Below, piece by piece: positions 1 through 9,281 of a stretch of DNA of 64,000 bases. Every line of letters starts with the position of its first letter. Position 1 is the stretch's first letter. The DNA comes from Clostridium saccharobutylicum DSM 13864 (GTDB taxonomy: Bacteria > Bacillota > Clostridia > Clostridiales > Clostridiaceae): contig NC_022571.1 in NCBI RefSeq assembly GCF_000473995.1, forward strand, positions 2,573,416 through 2,637,415, given 5' to 3'. The notes below the pieces were generated by a model that made no database searches, was not told the origin of the DNA, and saw only the letters and a list, made by a program, of their open reading frames with translations. The translations under genes were made by a program, and so were the position numbers.

Positions 1-2130
1 AACTGACCAAGCTATTGAAAGTCCATCATAAGTTGATGTTCCTCTACCTACTTCATCTAAAAGAACAAGACTCTTATTTGTAGCATTTTTTAAAATATTA
101 GAAACTTCCCACATTTCAACCATGAATGTAGATTTACCACCAGCTAAATCATCAGAAGCTCCAATTCTAGTAAAAACTTTATCACAAATTGAAATATTAG
201 CAGAAGAGGCTGGTACAAATGAACCTATTTGAGCCATTAATGTTATTAAAGCAACTTGCCTCATATATGTAGATTTACCTGCCATATTAGGGCCTGTTAT
301 AAGTAATAACTCTTTATCAGTTTGATTTAATATTGTATTGTTTGATACAAATTCACCTCTGCCTATTACTTTTTCAACAACTGGATGCCTTCCCTCATTA
401 ATTTCTATTATTCCATCTTCATTTATTTGTGGTTTGACATAATCATTTTCAAGGGCAACTGATGCTAACGTTGATATTGCATCTAAAGATGATATTATTC
501 TAGCACTCTTCTTAAGTCTTGAAATTTCTTTTTCGACTTTATCTCTTATATCAACAAATAATGAATATTCTAAGTTTATAAGCTTTTCTTCTGCACCTAG
601 AATTTTATCTTCCATAACTTTAAGTTCTTCTGTTATATATCTTTCAGCATTAGCTAATGTCTGCTTTCTAATATATCTTCCTTCTGGAATAGAACTATAA
701 TTTGATTTTGATATTTCTATATAATAACCAAATACTTTATTGTAGCCAACCTTTAATGATTTTATTCCAGTAAATTCTCTTTCTTTATTTTCTAAAGCAG
801 CAATCCATTCCTTACCATGAATTTTAGATTCTCTTAATTCGTCAACATCTGAATTATAGCCATCTTTAATTATATTTCCTTCTTTTATACTTAAAGATGG
901 ATCTTCTTTAATTGATGATGATAAAAGATTTCTTATATCATCTAATTCATCTAAATTTTCATAATACTCTTTTAAAAGTTCTGAATTTGCATATTTTAAA
1001 AGCTCTTTAACATTTGGAATTCTATCTAAAGATGCTTTAAGAGATAACATATCCTTAGCATTTACATTTTTATTTGAAATCTTACCAACAATTCTTTCTA
1101 TATCATAGATTTCCTTTAGAGAACTTCTTAAATCTTCATTAAAGCTTATAGAATTAAAAATTTCATTAACACCATTTAATCTTTTTTCAATTTCAGATTT
1201 AATAATTAAAGGTTCATCTATCCACTTCCTAAGAGTTCTCCCCCCCATAGATGTCGCACTTTTATCCAAAACCCAAAGTAATGATCCTTTTTTACTCTTT
1301 TCTCTTATGCTTTCAGTAAGCTCTAAGTTTCTTCTTGAATTACCATCTATAGTCATATAATTGATTATTTCATATTGCTCTAATAAATTTATATTGGTTA
1401 AACTCATTTTTTGAGTTTCATATATGTATTTTAGTAATACTCTGCTGGCAAGTTCACGAGGAATATTTAATGCTGCAACTTCCATGTCAGAAAACTGATT
1501 TATAAGTTCATCTTTAGAAACTAAAAATTCATTAAAATCTTTCTTAGATATAAGTGCTGAACTAACTCCTTTTATATCTTCAATAATGGAATCGCTCATA
1601 TTTATATCCAGTAATATTTCTTTAGGTGAAACTTTTGATATTTCATCAAGAAGACTAATTTTTATGTTATCAAATGAAGTAGTCTTAAATTCACCTGTAC
1701 TAATATCAGATATAGCAAGACTTATCTTATCATCAACTTCGTATATAGCCATTAAATATGTATTGTCATTTTCTAAATTGCTATTACTATCTATATAAGT
1801 ACCTGGAGTAACAATTTTTACAACTCCTCTTTTAACAATTCCTTTAGCTGCTTTTGGATCTTCAAGCTGCTCACAAATTGCAACTTTGTATCCTTTATTA
1901 ATAAGCCTTGGAATATAAGCTGCTGCTGCATGATGTGGTATCCCACACATAGGTGCTCTTTCCTCAAGTCCACAATTTTTTCCTGTAAGAACTAATTCAA
2001 GTTCTCTTGATACAGTAATTGCATCTTCAAAAAACATTTCATAAAAATCACCTAATCTATAAAATAGAATACAATCGCTGTATTCTTCCTTAGTTTTCAT
2101 GTATTCAACCATCATTGGCGTTAATGCCAT
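1..2130 (-). CDS. mutS: DNA mismatch repair protein MutS (C-terminus cut by window edge)
   Basis: MutS binds mismatched bases as a dimer and uses ATP to recruit MutL and start strand repair in the cytoplasm. About 710 N-terminal codons are visible. Near the start the Phe-x-Glu mismatch-binding motif reads GDFYEMF. Toward the window edge are the Walker A motif [10 protein letters not shown] and the Walker B/signature region [14 protein letters not shown], after which the gene runs off the window. The start ATG at 2130 follows a clear GGAGG site at 2140-2144. Clostridia usually place mutL downstream, which would lie outside the window. No frame break is seen. Identification is secure from the motifs. 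Confidence 0.97.
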   Translation of the reverse strand, partial: MALTPMMVEYMKTKEEYSDCILFYRLGDFYEMFFEDAITVSRELELVLTGKNCGLEERAPMCGIPHHAAAAYIPRLINKGYKVAICEQLEDPKAAKGIVKRGVVKIVTPGTYIDSNSNLENDNTYLMAIYEVDDKISLAISDISTGEFKTTSFDNIKISLLDEISKVSPKEILLDINMSDSIIEDIKGVSSALISKKDFNEFLVSKDELINQFSDMEVAALNIPRELASRVLLKYIYETQKMSLTNINLLEQYEIINYMTIDGNSRRNLELTESIREKSKKGSLLWVLDKSATSMGGRTLRKWIDEPLIIKSEIEKRLNGVNEIFNSISFNEDLRSSLKEIYDIERIVGKISNKNVNAKDMLSLKASLDRIPNVKELLKYANSELLKEYYENLDELDDIRNLLSSSIKEDPSLSIKEGNIIKDGYNSDVDELRESKIHGKEWIAALENKEREFTGIKSLKVGYNKVFGYYIEISKSNYSSIPEGRYIRKQTLANAERYITEELKVMEDKILGAEEKLINLEYSLFVDIRDKVEKEISRLKKSARIISSLDAISTLASVALENDYVKPQINEDGIIEINEGRHPVVEKVIGRGEFVSNNTILNQTDKELLLITGPNMAGKSTYMRQVALITLMAQIGSFVPASSANISICDKVFTRIGASDDLAGGKSTFMVEMWEVSNILKNATNKSLVLLDEVGRGTSTYDGLSIAWSV

Positions 2131-2158
2131 AATTAATTTCCTCCTTTAATTGTAAAAG

Positions 2159-2263
2159 TAATTAATAATAAATGATTCAGATTGAAATTACTTTGTAATT
2201 TCTTTTATTTAGTCTTAAAAAGCCTTTGGCTTTTCTTACTTAATTATTCATCATTATTAATTA
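2159..2263. repeat. Nested inverted repeat upstream of mutS
   Basis: Outer 11-bp arms TAATTAATAAT (2159-2169) and ATTATTAATTA (2253-2263) enclose a perfect AAAAGCC-TTT-GGCTTTT hairpin (2218-2234). On the minus strand it would lie in the mutS leader; it could be a terminator of an upstream transcript or a leader structure. No known family is recognised. Confidence 0.45.
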
Positions 2264-2433
2264 TTCATTTTTCATATATCAGTTTATTTTACCACAGACA
2301 TTTTGATGAATCAAAAATAGTATTTAATAAAACATAAATAACAAATTATTTATAATTAAAGCTTTATTAACCTAAAGTTAATTTAGTTTTAATAAATAAA
2401 ATATATAATATTTTATAAAGGAAGGTGATAAAA

Positions 2434-3033
2434 ATGAAAAATTTAAATATTTGTATTGATATCGATGGAACTATAACAGATCCGTATTATTGGTTAAGCT
2501 ACGCAAATAGCTATTTTAATTCTAATGTATCTGAAAATCAAATTACTTCTTATAATATAGCAGAGATACTTAATGTAAAAGATATTGATTATTTAAGATT
2601 TTATGAAAAATGCAAATTTGAAATTCATAGCAAGCAAGAATTAAGAGATGATGTAAAAAAAGTGCTAAATGAATTATATAAATCTAATAATATTTATTTC
2701 GTAACTGCTAGAGATAAATCCCTAGAACTTTTAACTTTTCAATATTTAAAAAATAATGAAATCTCTTTTGACAAAGTTTTGGTATTAGGTACTTATAATA
2801 AAGTTCCAAGTGCAAATGAACTGCAATGTGATGTATTTATAGAAGATAGTTATGATAATGCAATTTCATTATCAAATGCTGGCTTTAAGGTAATATTAAT
2901 AGATACAAATTATAATCGATTTCCACTAAATCATAATATTATTAGAGCATCCAATTGGAATGAAATCTTTAATATTATAAATGAAATACAAGAAAGAAAA
3001 AGTATCATTGACATATTAATTACTGGAAATTAA
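2434..3033 (+). CDS. HAD-superfamily 5'(3')-nucleotidase-like phosphatase
   Basis: A 199-residue cytoplasmic HAD-fold protein. The N-terminal catalytic motif is DIDGTITD (nucleophile and acid Asp), motif II is FVTAR with a central Thr, and the C-terminal acidic motif is DVFIEDS. Length and spacing fit the NT5C/YqfW group of putative (deoxy)nucleotidases, which dephosphorylate nucleoside monophosphates; the substrate cannot be read from sequence. An in-frame GTG lies at 2425, but it is inside the Shine-Dalgarno AAGGAAGGTG, so the ATG at 2434 (spacing about 7) is the better start. It is transcribed alone, divergently from mutS. Confidence 0.8.
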   Translation: MKNLNICIDIDGTITDPYYWLSYANSYFNSNVSENQITSYNIAEILNVKDIDYLRFYEKCKFEIHSKQELRDDVKKVLNELYKSNNIYFVTARDKSLELLTFQYLKNNEISFDKVLVLGTYNKVPSANELQCDVFIEDSYDNAISLSNAGFKVILIDTNYNRFPLNHNIIRASNWNEIFNIINEIQERKSIIDILITGN

Positions 3034-3257
3034 TTGATTAAATAAATTTAATTAAGCAAGAATATCCTATGTTGTCTTAAATTTTTAAAACTAGTTATAA
3101 TAGCCATTATTTAATTGCCATAATCTAAAAAACTTTTCTTAATATAACAAGCAGAATAACAAAGCATGTCAGCTTGTTCGGGAGTATAAATATTATTATC
3201 TCATCTTAAGTTGATTTTGCTAGCCTAAGTGCATCTCTCATAATCTGCTTTTATATT

Positions 3258-3600
3258 TTAACACTTCGTTTCTTTTTTAAGAATTCTTTGAATGAAATAC
3301 TTTCCCTGAATAGCTGCACTTAGTAATTCACTAGGTGGATTAATCCATTGACCTGTAAGAACAATATTATCCATCCATTATGCAACCTTTATGTCCTTAC
3401 AATCAAGTATAATGTCTCAATTTATTACATCAATAGTACTATCAACTGAAAATGTAATTTAAAACATACCATAGACAGGATATTCATGTGTATTTTCATA
3501 CATACCTTTAAGAAACGGATGTATATATAATTTGTTAAGTAAATATTCAAACGTATAATCTATATTACAAAGACAAATCATATTTTAGTATATTTAATGT
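3258..3600 (-). pseudogene. Remnant of an NAD(P)/FAD-dependent oxidoreductase (phytoene-desaturase type), C-terminal end
   Basis: Reading the minus strand through several in-frame stops gives pieces such as LLNKLYIHPFLKGMYENT, then YPVYGMF-stop-ITFSVD, and finally NIVLTGQWINPPSELL followed by GKYFIQRIL and a stop at 3258-3260. The last block matches the conserved C-terminal 'GQW..PP.GL..A...G' FAD-binding segment of carotenoid desaturase-like oxidoreductases. At least four stop codons break the frame, and the N-terminal FAD domain is absent. Identification rests on remembered family motifs. Confidence 0.6.
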
Positions 3601-3654
3601 TATATGTGTCAATATTTATAATGAATTCTTAAATTTATTATATGAGGTGATTCT

Positions 3655-3732
3655 ATGATATATAGACATATAAGAAAAGGCTTATTTAGTCTTTTATTTT
3701 TTGTTGGTGTAACATTATTAATATTGCAATAA
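3655..3732 (+). CDS. Possible 25-residue hydrophobic peptide
   Basis: The ATG at 3655 follows a good GAGGTGAT site at 3644-3651. The peptide has a basic N-terminus (MIYRHIRKG) followed by a single hydrophobic stretch (LFSLLFFVGVTLLIL) and a stop. It may be a genuine small membrane peptide or the start of a deleted gene, since it sits in a stretch of decayed genes. No family is recognised. Confidence 0.3.
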   Translation: MIYRHIRKGLFSLLFFVGVTLLILQ

Positions 3733-3875
3733 AACAACATAACATATGAGAGTTTATTTCTATATAATTGTTTTCTTTACTACTAACTCATTCATCATTT
3801 ATCAAATTTTCAAAAACATTATTTTCACTTTTAATAAAATCAAACACTATTCACCTCTTTGAAACAACTTATATT

Positions 3876-4050
3876 ATTTGAAGATTATCTTCTATTGAAC
3901 CACTATATAACAGGGCTTTGTCGTAACATAACTATATTGCGACGTAACTTCATAGTATCCATTTTAGAAATATCTTGATTATTATAAAGAATTGTTCCTT
4001 TATCCGCAACATTTAAACGATTTAACATATCAAGTAGTGTTGTTTTCCCA
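3876..4050 (-). pseudogene. Remnant of an ABC-transporter ATPase
   Basis: The minus strand encodes the end of a Walker A motif, GKTTLLDMLNRLNVADKG, then ILYNNQDISKMD and LRRNIVMLRQSPV. After one frameshift it continues YSGSIEDNLQI. This order (P-loop, 'G.I..NG.DI', Q-loop) is that of ABC ATPases, with some likeness to the FetA/YbbL type. Signature, Walker B and everything C-terminal are missing. Adjacent remnants are of unrelated families, so this is debris. Confidence 0.7.
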
Positions 4051-4382
4051 TTATAATGAAGAAACTACAATTTAGGTAATAGGCTTAGTAATCCTTAGAA
4101 TATGAATCTCTAATATATCTTTAAATTTTTTTTTACTTAAAACAACTATTTTTCACTTCCTTGTATAATATTAAATCTTTTGCTAGTAAATAATAAAAAG
4201 TCTTATAGTTAATAAATACTCAATAATCTATCAACTATCTCATATTTCGCTGAATTCTATAAATTACATCGAAATATTTTTTCTTTATTTGAAATATGAA
4301 ATAATGAGGATATGCATTTAAACTATTTCATGAGAAATTTTCGTATTATTCCTAATAAAATAATATTAATTTTTTAGTTTAC

Positions 4383-4545
4383 GACATTGGGTCACGACCT
4401 CTTAATACACCCTTACTAGACTTAGATTCATTATCTTGAACAAAAGTCATGTTAAGTCCAGCTACTGACAAATGTTCTTTATTGTATATTTCTACGAAAT
4501 AGCCTCACTCATCTCTAAAAATCTTAGGTTCTATTATATCTGCAC
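4383..4545 (-). pseudogene. Remnant of dTDP-4-dehydrorhamnose 3,5-epimerase (RfbC/RmlC)
   Basis: The minus strand reads DIIEPKIFRDE-stop-GYFVEIYNKEH, then VAGLNMTFVQDNESKSSKG and VLRG. This is the family's conserved N-terminal region (consensus 'EP..F.D.RG.F.E.YN...F', 'FVQDN.S.S..GVLRG'). The stop replaces the conserved Arg of DERGYF (CGA to TGA). Everything after VLRG is lost. It is a clear fragment of a nucleotide-sugar gene. Confidence 0.75.
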
Positions 4546-4579
4546 TAGTTTTGTTTTACTAAAAGTAATAATATTTGTA

Positions 4580-4606
4580 ACTATTTTATTTGATTTTCAT
4601 AATATA
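4580..4606 (+). promoter_or_regulatory. Candidate sigma-K promoter for the Cys-rich gene
   Basis: AC at 4580-4581, 16 bases, then CATAATATA at 4598-4606. This fits the published sigma-K pattern AC-N16/17-CATANNNTA. It ends 43 bases before the ATG. AT-rich DNA makes chance matches possible, but the next gene has the same arrangement. Confidence 0.45.
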
Positions 4607-4649
4607 TTACTATAAAGATTTACCTTAATATATTCAAAGGAGAATTTAT

Positions 4650-5321
4650 ATGAAAGATATACAAGATATAATGAAAGAGATGAACAATTTAAATAATGAA
4701 ATAGAAGTAGCATTAGATGAAGATGCAGTTGAAATTGCTAATGCAGTTCAAGACCCTCCCTGTAGTGATAACTGTTTTGGTACTGGCGGTGAAATCGAAA
4801 CTAATTGCAGTCAACTCCCTAACCAAACACGAAATGTACCATTTACTTGTAAAATATGTGCTCCGAACGGTTTCAGATTTCCAAACGGGCCCATTACTAG
4901 CGCTCCAATAGCATTCGATGTAAGTTGCTTACACTGTTTTGTAGAACCATGCAATTGCCCTTCAGCTGCTACTGGAAGAAGTTTTGCTGTAAGAATTGTT
5001 GGTTGTATTAAATTTATTATCAATGCACCTACTACACCACAAAGTGGTCAATGTCGCCCAGATGGTACTGTATTCTTATGTTGCTCTGATTCCGTATGTG
5101 TAGATAATACTATTTGCTTTGGATGTAACAGAGTAGCAGCTCTTATTGAATGTGGACTTATAGAAGCAACTATAACTGCTAATCCTTGCAATATAGGTTT
5201 AAGAGATTTTAGAATTACGTTTAGCGAAAACCGTACCGAAGCAAATATAGTTGGTACTTTTATTCTACCAGGTTGTGTGCCTTTAAGGGGTAGTGCTGCA
5301 GCAGCTATAGCTGATGAATAA
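4650..5321 (+). CDS. Cysteine-rich protein of unknown family, possible spore-layer protein
   Basis: A 223-residue protein preceded by AAAGGAG with spacing 7. After an acidic helical N-terminus (about residues 1-35) it has 19 cysteines, many in CxxC or CC pairs (for example CKIC, CLHC, CNC, CC), spread through a beta-like region, and an Ala-rich tail. There is no signal peptide, so it is made in the cytoplasm. Many Cys, no catalytic motif and a candidate sigma-K promoter suggest a mother-cell spore coat or exosporium component; this is inference. It ends before a clear terminator, so it is monocistronic. No family is recognised by name. Confidence 0.7.
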   Translation: MKDIQDIMKEMNNLNNEIEVALDEDAVEIANAVQDPPCSDNCFGTGGEIETNCSQLPNQTRNVPFTCKICAPNGFRFPNGPITSAPIAFDVSCLHCFVEPCNCPSAATGRSFAVRIVGCIKFIINAPTTPQSGQCRPDGTVFLCCSDSVCVDNTICFGCNRVAALIECGLIEATITANPCNIGLRDFRITFSENRTEANIVGTFILPGCVPLRGSAAAAIADE

Positions 5322-5406
5322 CTTCTATAAATTGTTCCTTTTTAAAATAATGCATCTATGTTTAAATGATTAATTAAGCTATTAACAATTTATCTATAAA
5401 GTGGTA

Positions 5407-5436
5407 AGTCCTTGCATTTTGCAAGGGCTTATTTTA
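5407..5436 (+). terminator. Terminator after the Cys-rich gene
   Basis: An 11-bp stem with one G-U pair, AAGTCCTTGCA / TGCAAGGGCTT, and a TTT loop, followed by ATTTTATCTT. It lies about 85 bases after the stop codon. Confidence 0.8.
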
Positions 5437-5525
5437 TCTTACGAATATGCCTTTTATATAATTAAGATAAATAGTAATACGATATCTTTACTTTATTCTT
5501 TTTTCATATAGCTAGATTTATAAAC

Positions 5526-5552
5526 ACAACTAATTAATCAAATCATATCTTA
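5526..5552 (+). promoter_or_regulatory. Candidate sigma-K promoter for the coiled-coil gene
   Basis: AC at 5526-5527, 16 bases, then CATATCTTA at 5544-5552: the same AC-N16-CATANNNTA pattern as upstream of the preceding gene. It lies 40 bases before the ATG. Confidence 0.45.
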
Positions 5553-5591
5553 ATATAGGGAAATATGATTTGAGAGGATAAATTAATAATA

Positions 5592-6596
5592 ATGATTAAT
5601 AGAGATTTTTATTTTATAAAGCAATCTACAGGTGATATATGGATTTTTTCTTTTAGAGCTAATCAGGGTATTATATATAAAATCTTTAAAAAAAATTCAT
5701 GGTCGGAAGATCATATACTTACTAAGGAGGCTTTAAAGAATTTTTCAGTAACTTTATTTCAAGATAACAGCATAAATGTGTTGTATCAAGATTTAGAAGG
5801 AAAAATAATACTAAGCGAATACATTGAAGGAAAATGGAATAAAAAAATAATACTTACAAATGAAAAAAAAGAATTATTTAAAATTTACTTTAAGACATTT
5901 GTTAATAAGAATGAGCTCCAAATAATTTTTAGTATTTTTAATAAAGAAAATACTACTGCAACACTTTTCCATCAAGCTCTTGATGAAAAAAATAAATTAT
6001 CTAAGCCGAAAATGCTTGATATAGTTAAATATGATTATGAGGTGCCATTTATTCTTTATTCATCAGATAATAAAGATGTGATTATTATGTATCAAAGATT
6101 TGCTGGCAATCATGAAATTGGATATCAAACCTTTAATAAAAATCTACAAAAATGGTCTAACTTCAATTCAATAGATAAAAGTAAGCATCCTTTCGATATG
6201 AACGAGATGCGTTTAGTAATTTTATCATATGAAAATGATAAAGAGCAATTAACTACTCAACTGAAGCATGAATTAGAAGAACAAAAAGCTCAGAATCTTT
6301 TCTACGAAAAAAAGTTTAAAGCTATAAATAAAGCACATACTAAATTTATGGCTCTAAAGAATGAATTAAAAGAAAATGTAACTCTACTTCAAGAAAATTT
6401 AAAGGATAAAGAAGAAAAATTAAAATTACTAGAAAACTTTAATATAGAAAAAGAAATAAAAATACGGTCACTTAAAGAAGAACTTTCCCAAGACGAAATA
6501 AAAATTTTATATCTCATGCGTAAAGTTAGAAATTTAAATACTGCAATTAGAAGAATGTACACTAGTATTTATCGAAATTTTAATATGCACCAATAA
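5592..6596 (+). CDS. Hypothetical protein: beta-propeller-like N-half, coiled-coil C-half
   Basis: 334 residues, no signal peptide. About residues 1-210 contain repeated short strands with Trp/Gly turns (GDIWIFSF, NSWSEDHIL, GKWNKKIIL, KWSNFN) that resemble sialidase/WD-like propeller blades. About residues 215-320 form a long charged coiled coil (LEEQKAQ..., LKENVTLLQENLKDKEEKLKLL). The Shine-Dalgarno is weak (GAGAGG about 14 bases upstream). It follows the Cys-rich gene and has a similar sigma-K-like promoter, so a sporulation role is plausible. No family is recognised. Confidence 0.65.
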   Translation: MINRDFYFIKQSTGDIWIFSFRANQGIIYKIFKKNSWSEDHILTKEALKNFSVTLFQDNSINVLYQDLEGKIILSEYIEGKWNKKIILTNEKKELFKIYFKTFVNKNELQIIFSIFNKENTTATLFHQALDEKNKLSKPKMLDIVKYDYEVPFILYSSDNKDVIIMYQRFAGNHEIGYQTFNKNLQKWSNFNSIDKSKHPFDMNEMRLVILSYENDKEQLTTQLKHELEEQKAQNLFYEKKFKAINKAHTKFMALKNELKENVTLLQENLKDKEEKLKLLENFNIEKEIKIRSLKEELSQDEIKILYLMRKVRNLNTAIRRMYTSIYRNFNMHQ

Positions 6597-6717
6597 AATA
6601 TTTAATAATATAGATACGTTTAGTTCTTATTTTATCAAAGCTAAGTAATATAATAGAATTATCAACAAAACGTAGCTGACCCATGTTTTTTTAATGCACA
6701 ATTAACAATATTTTAGG

Positions 6718-6763
6718 GAATGTATCTAGATTTCATAAAACAAATCTACTACATTCTTTTTTG
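6718..6763 (+). terminator. Terminator after the coiled-coil gene
   Basis: Stem GAATGTA..TAGATTT / AAATCTA..TACATTC with an 8-base loop, followed by a run of six T. Confidence 0.75.
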
Positions 6764-6820
6764 TTGTTCGATGATATATTTGGAATAATATACTTGAAAA
6801 TAATAAGGGAGGATTCCAAA

Positions 6821-7476
6821 TGAAAGTACCAGATATTAATTATTAAGAAGAAATTAAAAAGTGTAAAAGTATGAATGATGTTGTCCGTAATAATGAAAAT
6901 TAGTTACGTGGAGGTGCCTATAGATATTCCAGCCCAACTCAAAGAGCTATATAGAATAGATGTCTCTTCATCAATGCTATATAAAATAACAGATAAAGTG
7001 ATGGATGCAGCTGCAGAATGGTAAAACAGAATGTTAGATACAGTATATCCTATAGTATATATGGATGCCGTTGATTTTAAAGTAAGAGGCGAACATAGAA
7101 TTTATAAGACAGATACAGAAGAAATTTCACTAGGGCAGCTCGATGAATTGAAGAAAAGATGACATAATATTTATGATTCTGTAATTGATTTATGACATGA
7201 AAACTGGGATAAGTTGTCCACATACTTTTCTTATACTAAAGAAATTAGAAAAATTATTTACACTACTAATGCATTTGAAGGTTTTAATAGGCGACTAACG
7301 AAATTCACTAATATTAGAATAGTATTTCCTACTGATGATTCATTAAGAGAATCATTGTATTTATTGACAGATCAGGTTATAAAAAAATGAACCCCGCCAT
7401 TTCCAAACTGGGGTGTTACACTTTTAAAATTTGAAATAATGCTTAAAGAAAGAATCAACGAAGCGTTAGCAATATA
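6821..7476 (+). pseudogene. Degenerate IS256-family transposase
   Basis: Fragments in two frames match mutator-type transposases: YRIDVSSSMLYKITDKVMD, then NRMLDTVYPIVYMDAVDFKV, which includes the first catalytic Asp. Near the end come ENWDKLSTYFSYTKEIRK and IIYTTNAFEGFNRRL, then the FPTDDSLRESLY and NWGVTLL region. At least five stops and a large internal deletion (the second Asp region is missing) make it inactive. No terminal inverted repeats could be placed. Confidence 0.85.
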
Positions 7477-7577
7477 GTTTGTCCGTTTTATAAAATTATG
7501 TATATATTATCTTTTTTTGCACAAACTAAAAATATAATATTATCCAGTTTTAGTATTTCAAAAGAAAGATAAAAATA

Positions 7578-7602
7578 TAACTGGAAATAGAATTTCCAGT
7601 TA
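7578..7602 (-). terminator. Terminator downstream of panD
   Basis: Perfect 11-bp stem TAACTGGAAAT / ATTTCCAGTTA. On the minus strand it is followed by ATATTTTTATC. It lies about 108 bases past the panD stop and would end the pan operon. Confidence 0.7.
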
Positions 7603-7710
7603 TATAACATATCAAATATTCAATTTACACAAGTTATTCTACATTATCCACTTATTGTCTTGTCTTATGTCCTTATTTTATAAAATTATATTACATTTTC
7701 TAACTAAATG

Positions 7711-8085
7711 CTATTCATTAGATTCATAATTAGTGATTTCTTTTATTGTATTATCCTCATTCATAAATACAACTTTTGGTTTATACGTTTTTGCTTCATC
7801 TTCGTTCATTTGTGCATAAGCAATTATTATGACTTTATCATCAGGTTGTACCAATCTTGCTGCAGCACCATTTAAACAAATAACTCCTGAATCTCTTTTT
7901 CCTGGAATCACATATGTTTCAAGTCTTGCGCCATTATTTACATCAACTATTTGAACTTTTTCATTTTCTAATATCCCTGCCGCTTCCATTAAAGTTTTAT
8001 CTATAGTAATGCTTCCTACATAATTTAATTCAGCTTGTGTTACCGTAGCTCTGTGTATTTTTCCTTTTAACATTGTTAATATCAT
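7711..8085 (-). CDS. panD: Aspartate 1-decarboxylase (pro-enzyme)
   Basis: PanD makes beta-alanine from L-aspartate for pantothenate synthesis. It is translated as a pro-protein that cuts itself before a Ser to form a pyruvoyl cofactor. The site is visible as YVGSITID, with Gly24-Ser25 when the ATG at 8085 is used, the same numbering as in the E. coli enzyme. An earlier ATG at 8091 lies one base from the AGGAGG site, so 8085 (spacing 7) is preferred. 124 residues, normal length. It is the last gene of the pan operon, separated from panC by a 270-base structured spacer. Confidence 0.96.
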   Translation of the reverse strand: MILTMLKGKIHRATVTQAELNYVGSITIDKTLMEAAGILENEKVQIVDVNNGARLETYVIPGKRDSGVICLNGAAARLVQPDDKVIIIAYAQMNEDEAKTYKPKVVFMNEDNTIKEITNYESNE

Positions 8086-8187
8086 GATCATTCCTCCTAA
8101 AATATGTATATTTATTATTTCCTTACTCTAAATAAAATTATATATTAACTTATAAAATTGTTATTAAAAACAAGGTGTTAGAATATA

Positions 8188-8265
8188 TTAATAGTAGGTT
8201 GCTTCAGTTTAGTTTGTCTAAAGCTGATCTTTGGTCAAGCTAAGCCTAGTGCAACCTGCTATTAA
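8188..8265 (-). promoter_or_regulatory. Structured element between panC and panD
   Basis: 15-bp arms at 8188-8202 and 8251-8265 (TTAATAGTAGGTTGC / GCAACCTGCTATTAA, one G-U pair) enclose about 48 bases with at least one further small hairpin (CAGTTTAG / CTAAAGCTG). No T-run follows on either side, so it is not a simple terminator. It lies about 100 bases upstream of panD in the same transcript direction: a candidate leader RNA, processing site or small mobile repeat. Confidence 0.4.
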
Positions 8266-8355
8266 ATAGTTCAATAGAATTGTGGCAATCTTGTTAAAAT
8301 AAATATATATTTAAATCATTTGACTCATAAATAAAAGTCTTAATATAATGGATGT

Positions 8356-9201
8356 CTATAATTCATAAATGAAATTATCTATTAATCTTGTTTTTCCTAT
8401 ATATACTGCAATAGGTACTAGTATACTTCTTTCGATAACTTCTACATGTTTTAAAGAATCACTATCTACAATTTCTACATAATCAATTTTAGCCAATGGT
8501 TCTTTATTTAATTCCTCAGCTATCATTTCTCTAAGCTTATTTGCATCTCTTTCCCCATTATCTAATTCTTTCCTTACCATTTGCAAGATTCTGCTTAATA
8601 CTAAAGCAGCTTTTCTTTCCTCGTATGAAAGATAAGTGTTTCTTGAGCTTTTAGCTAGTCCATCCTCTTCGCGAATTATTGGACATGGAATTATTTCTAC
8701 ATCTATGTTTAAATCCCTAACCATTCTCTTAATAACTGCAACTTGCTGAGCATCTTTTTGACCAAAATAAGCTTTATCTGGAGTAACGATGTTTAAGAAT
8801 TTAGAAACAATCAAACAAACTCCATTAAAATGTCCTGGTCTTTTAGCTCCACAAAGAACATCAGTAAGTCCTGAAACACTTACACTTGTAGATTTATCAT
8901 CAAAATACATTTCTTCTGGTTCCGGATTAAATACAGCTACAGCACCAGCATTCATACAAAGCTGCATATCTTTATCTATATTTCTTGGATAAGCATCATA
9001 ATCTTCATTTGGCCCAAATTGTGTTGGATTAACAAATACAGAAACTATTACTCTATCATTTTCTGCTACTGCTCTTTTTATTAAACTTTCATGGCCTTCA
9101 TGAAGTGCTCCCATTGTTGGAACATAACCTACTGTAAGTCCTTCCTTTCTCCATGACTTAACAAGCTTTCTAACTTCTTTAATTTGTTTTAATAACATCA
9201 T
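8356..9201 (-). CDS. panC: Pantothenate synthetase (pantoate-beta-alanine ligase)
   Basis: PanC joins pantoate and beta-alanine using ATP. The adenylate-forming motifs are intact: PTMGALHEGHESL (HxGH), VSVFVNPTQFGPNEDYDAYPR, GHFNGV, the YFGQKDAQQ motif and a KSSRN (KMSKS-like) loop. 281 residues, normal. Two adjacent ATG codons are possible (9201 and 9198); the AAGGA site gives better spacing to the second, a difference of one residue. It lies 80 bases after panB and is presumably cotranscribed. Confidence 0.97.
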   Translation of the reverse strand: MMLLKQIKEVRKLVKSWRKEGLTVGYVPTMGALHEGHESLIKRAVAENDRVIVSVFVNPTQFGPNEDYDAYPRNIDKDMQLCMNAGAVAVFNPEPEEMYFDDKSTSVSVSGLTDVLCGAKRPGHFNGVCLIVSKFLNIVTPDKAYFGQKDAQQVAVIKRMVRDLNIDVEIIPCPIIREEDGLAKSSRNTYLSYEERKAALVLSRILQMVRKELDNGERDANKLREMIAEELNKEPLAKIDYVEIVDSDSLKHVEVIERSILVPIAVYIGKTRLIDNFIYEL

Positions 9202-9281
9202 TGTTTCCTTCTTTCATTTTATAAATGATTTGATTAAATCAACTCTTTAAATTATTAAGGCTAATTGTTAAATAAACTATA

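Noticed and set aside
1586-1798. 70-codon plus-strand frame inside mutS
   Set aside because: Antisense shadow of mutS, no supporting signal.
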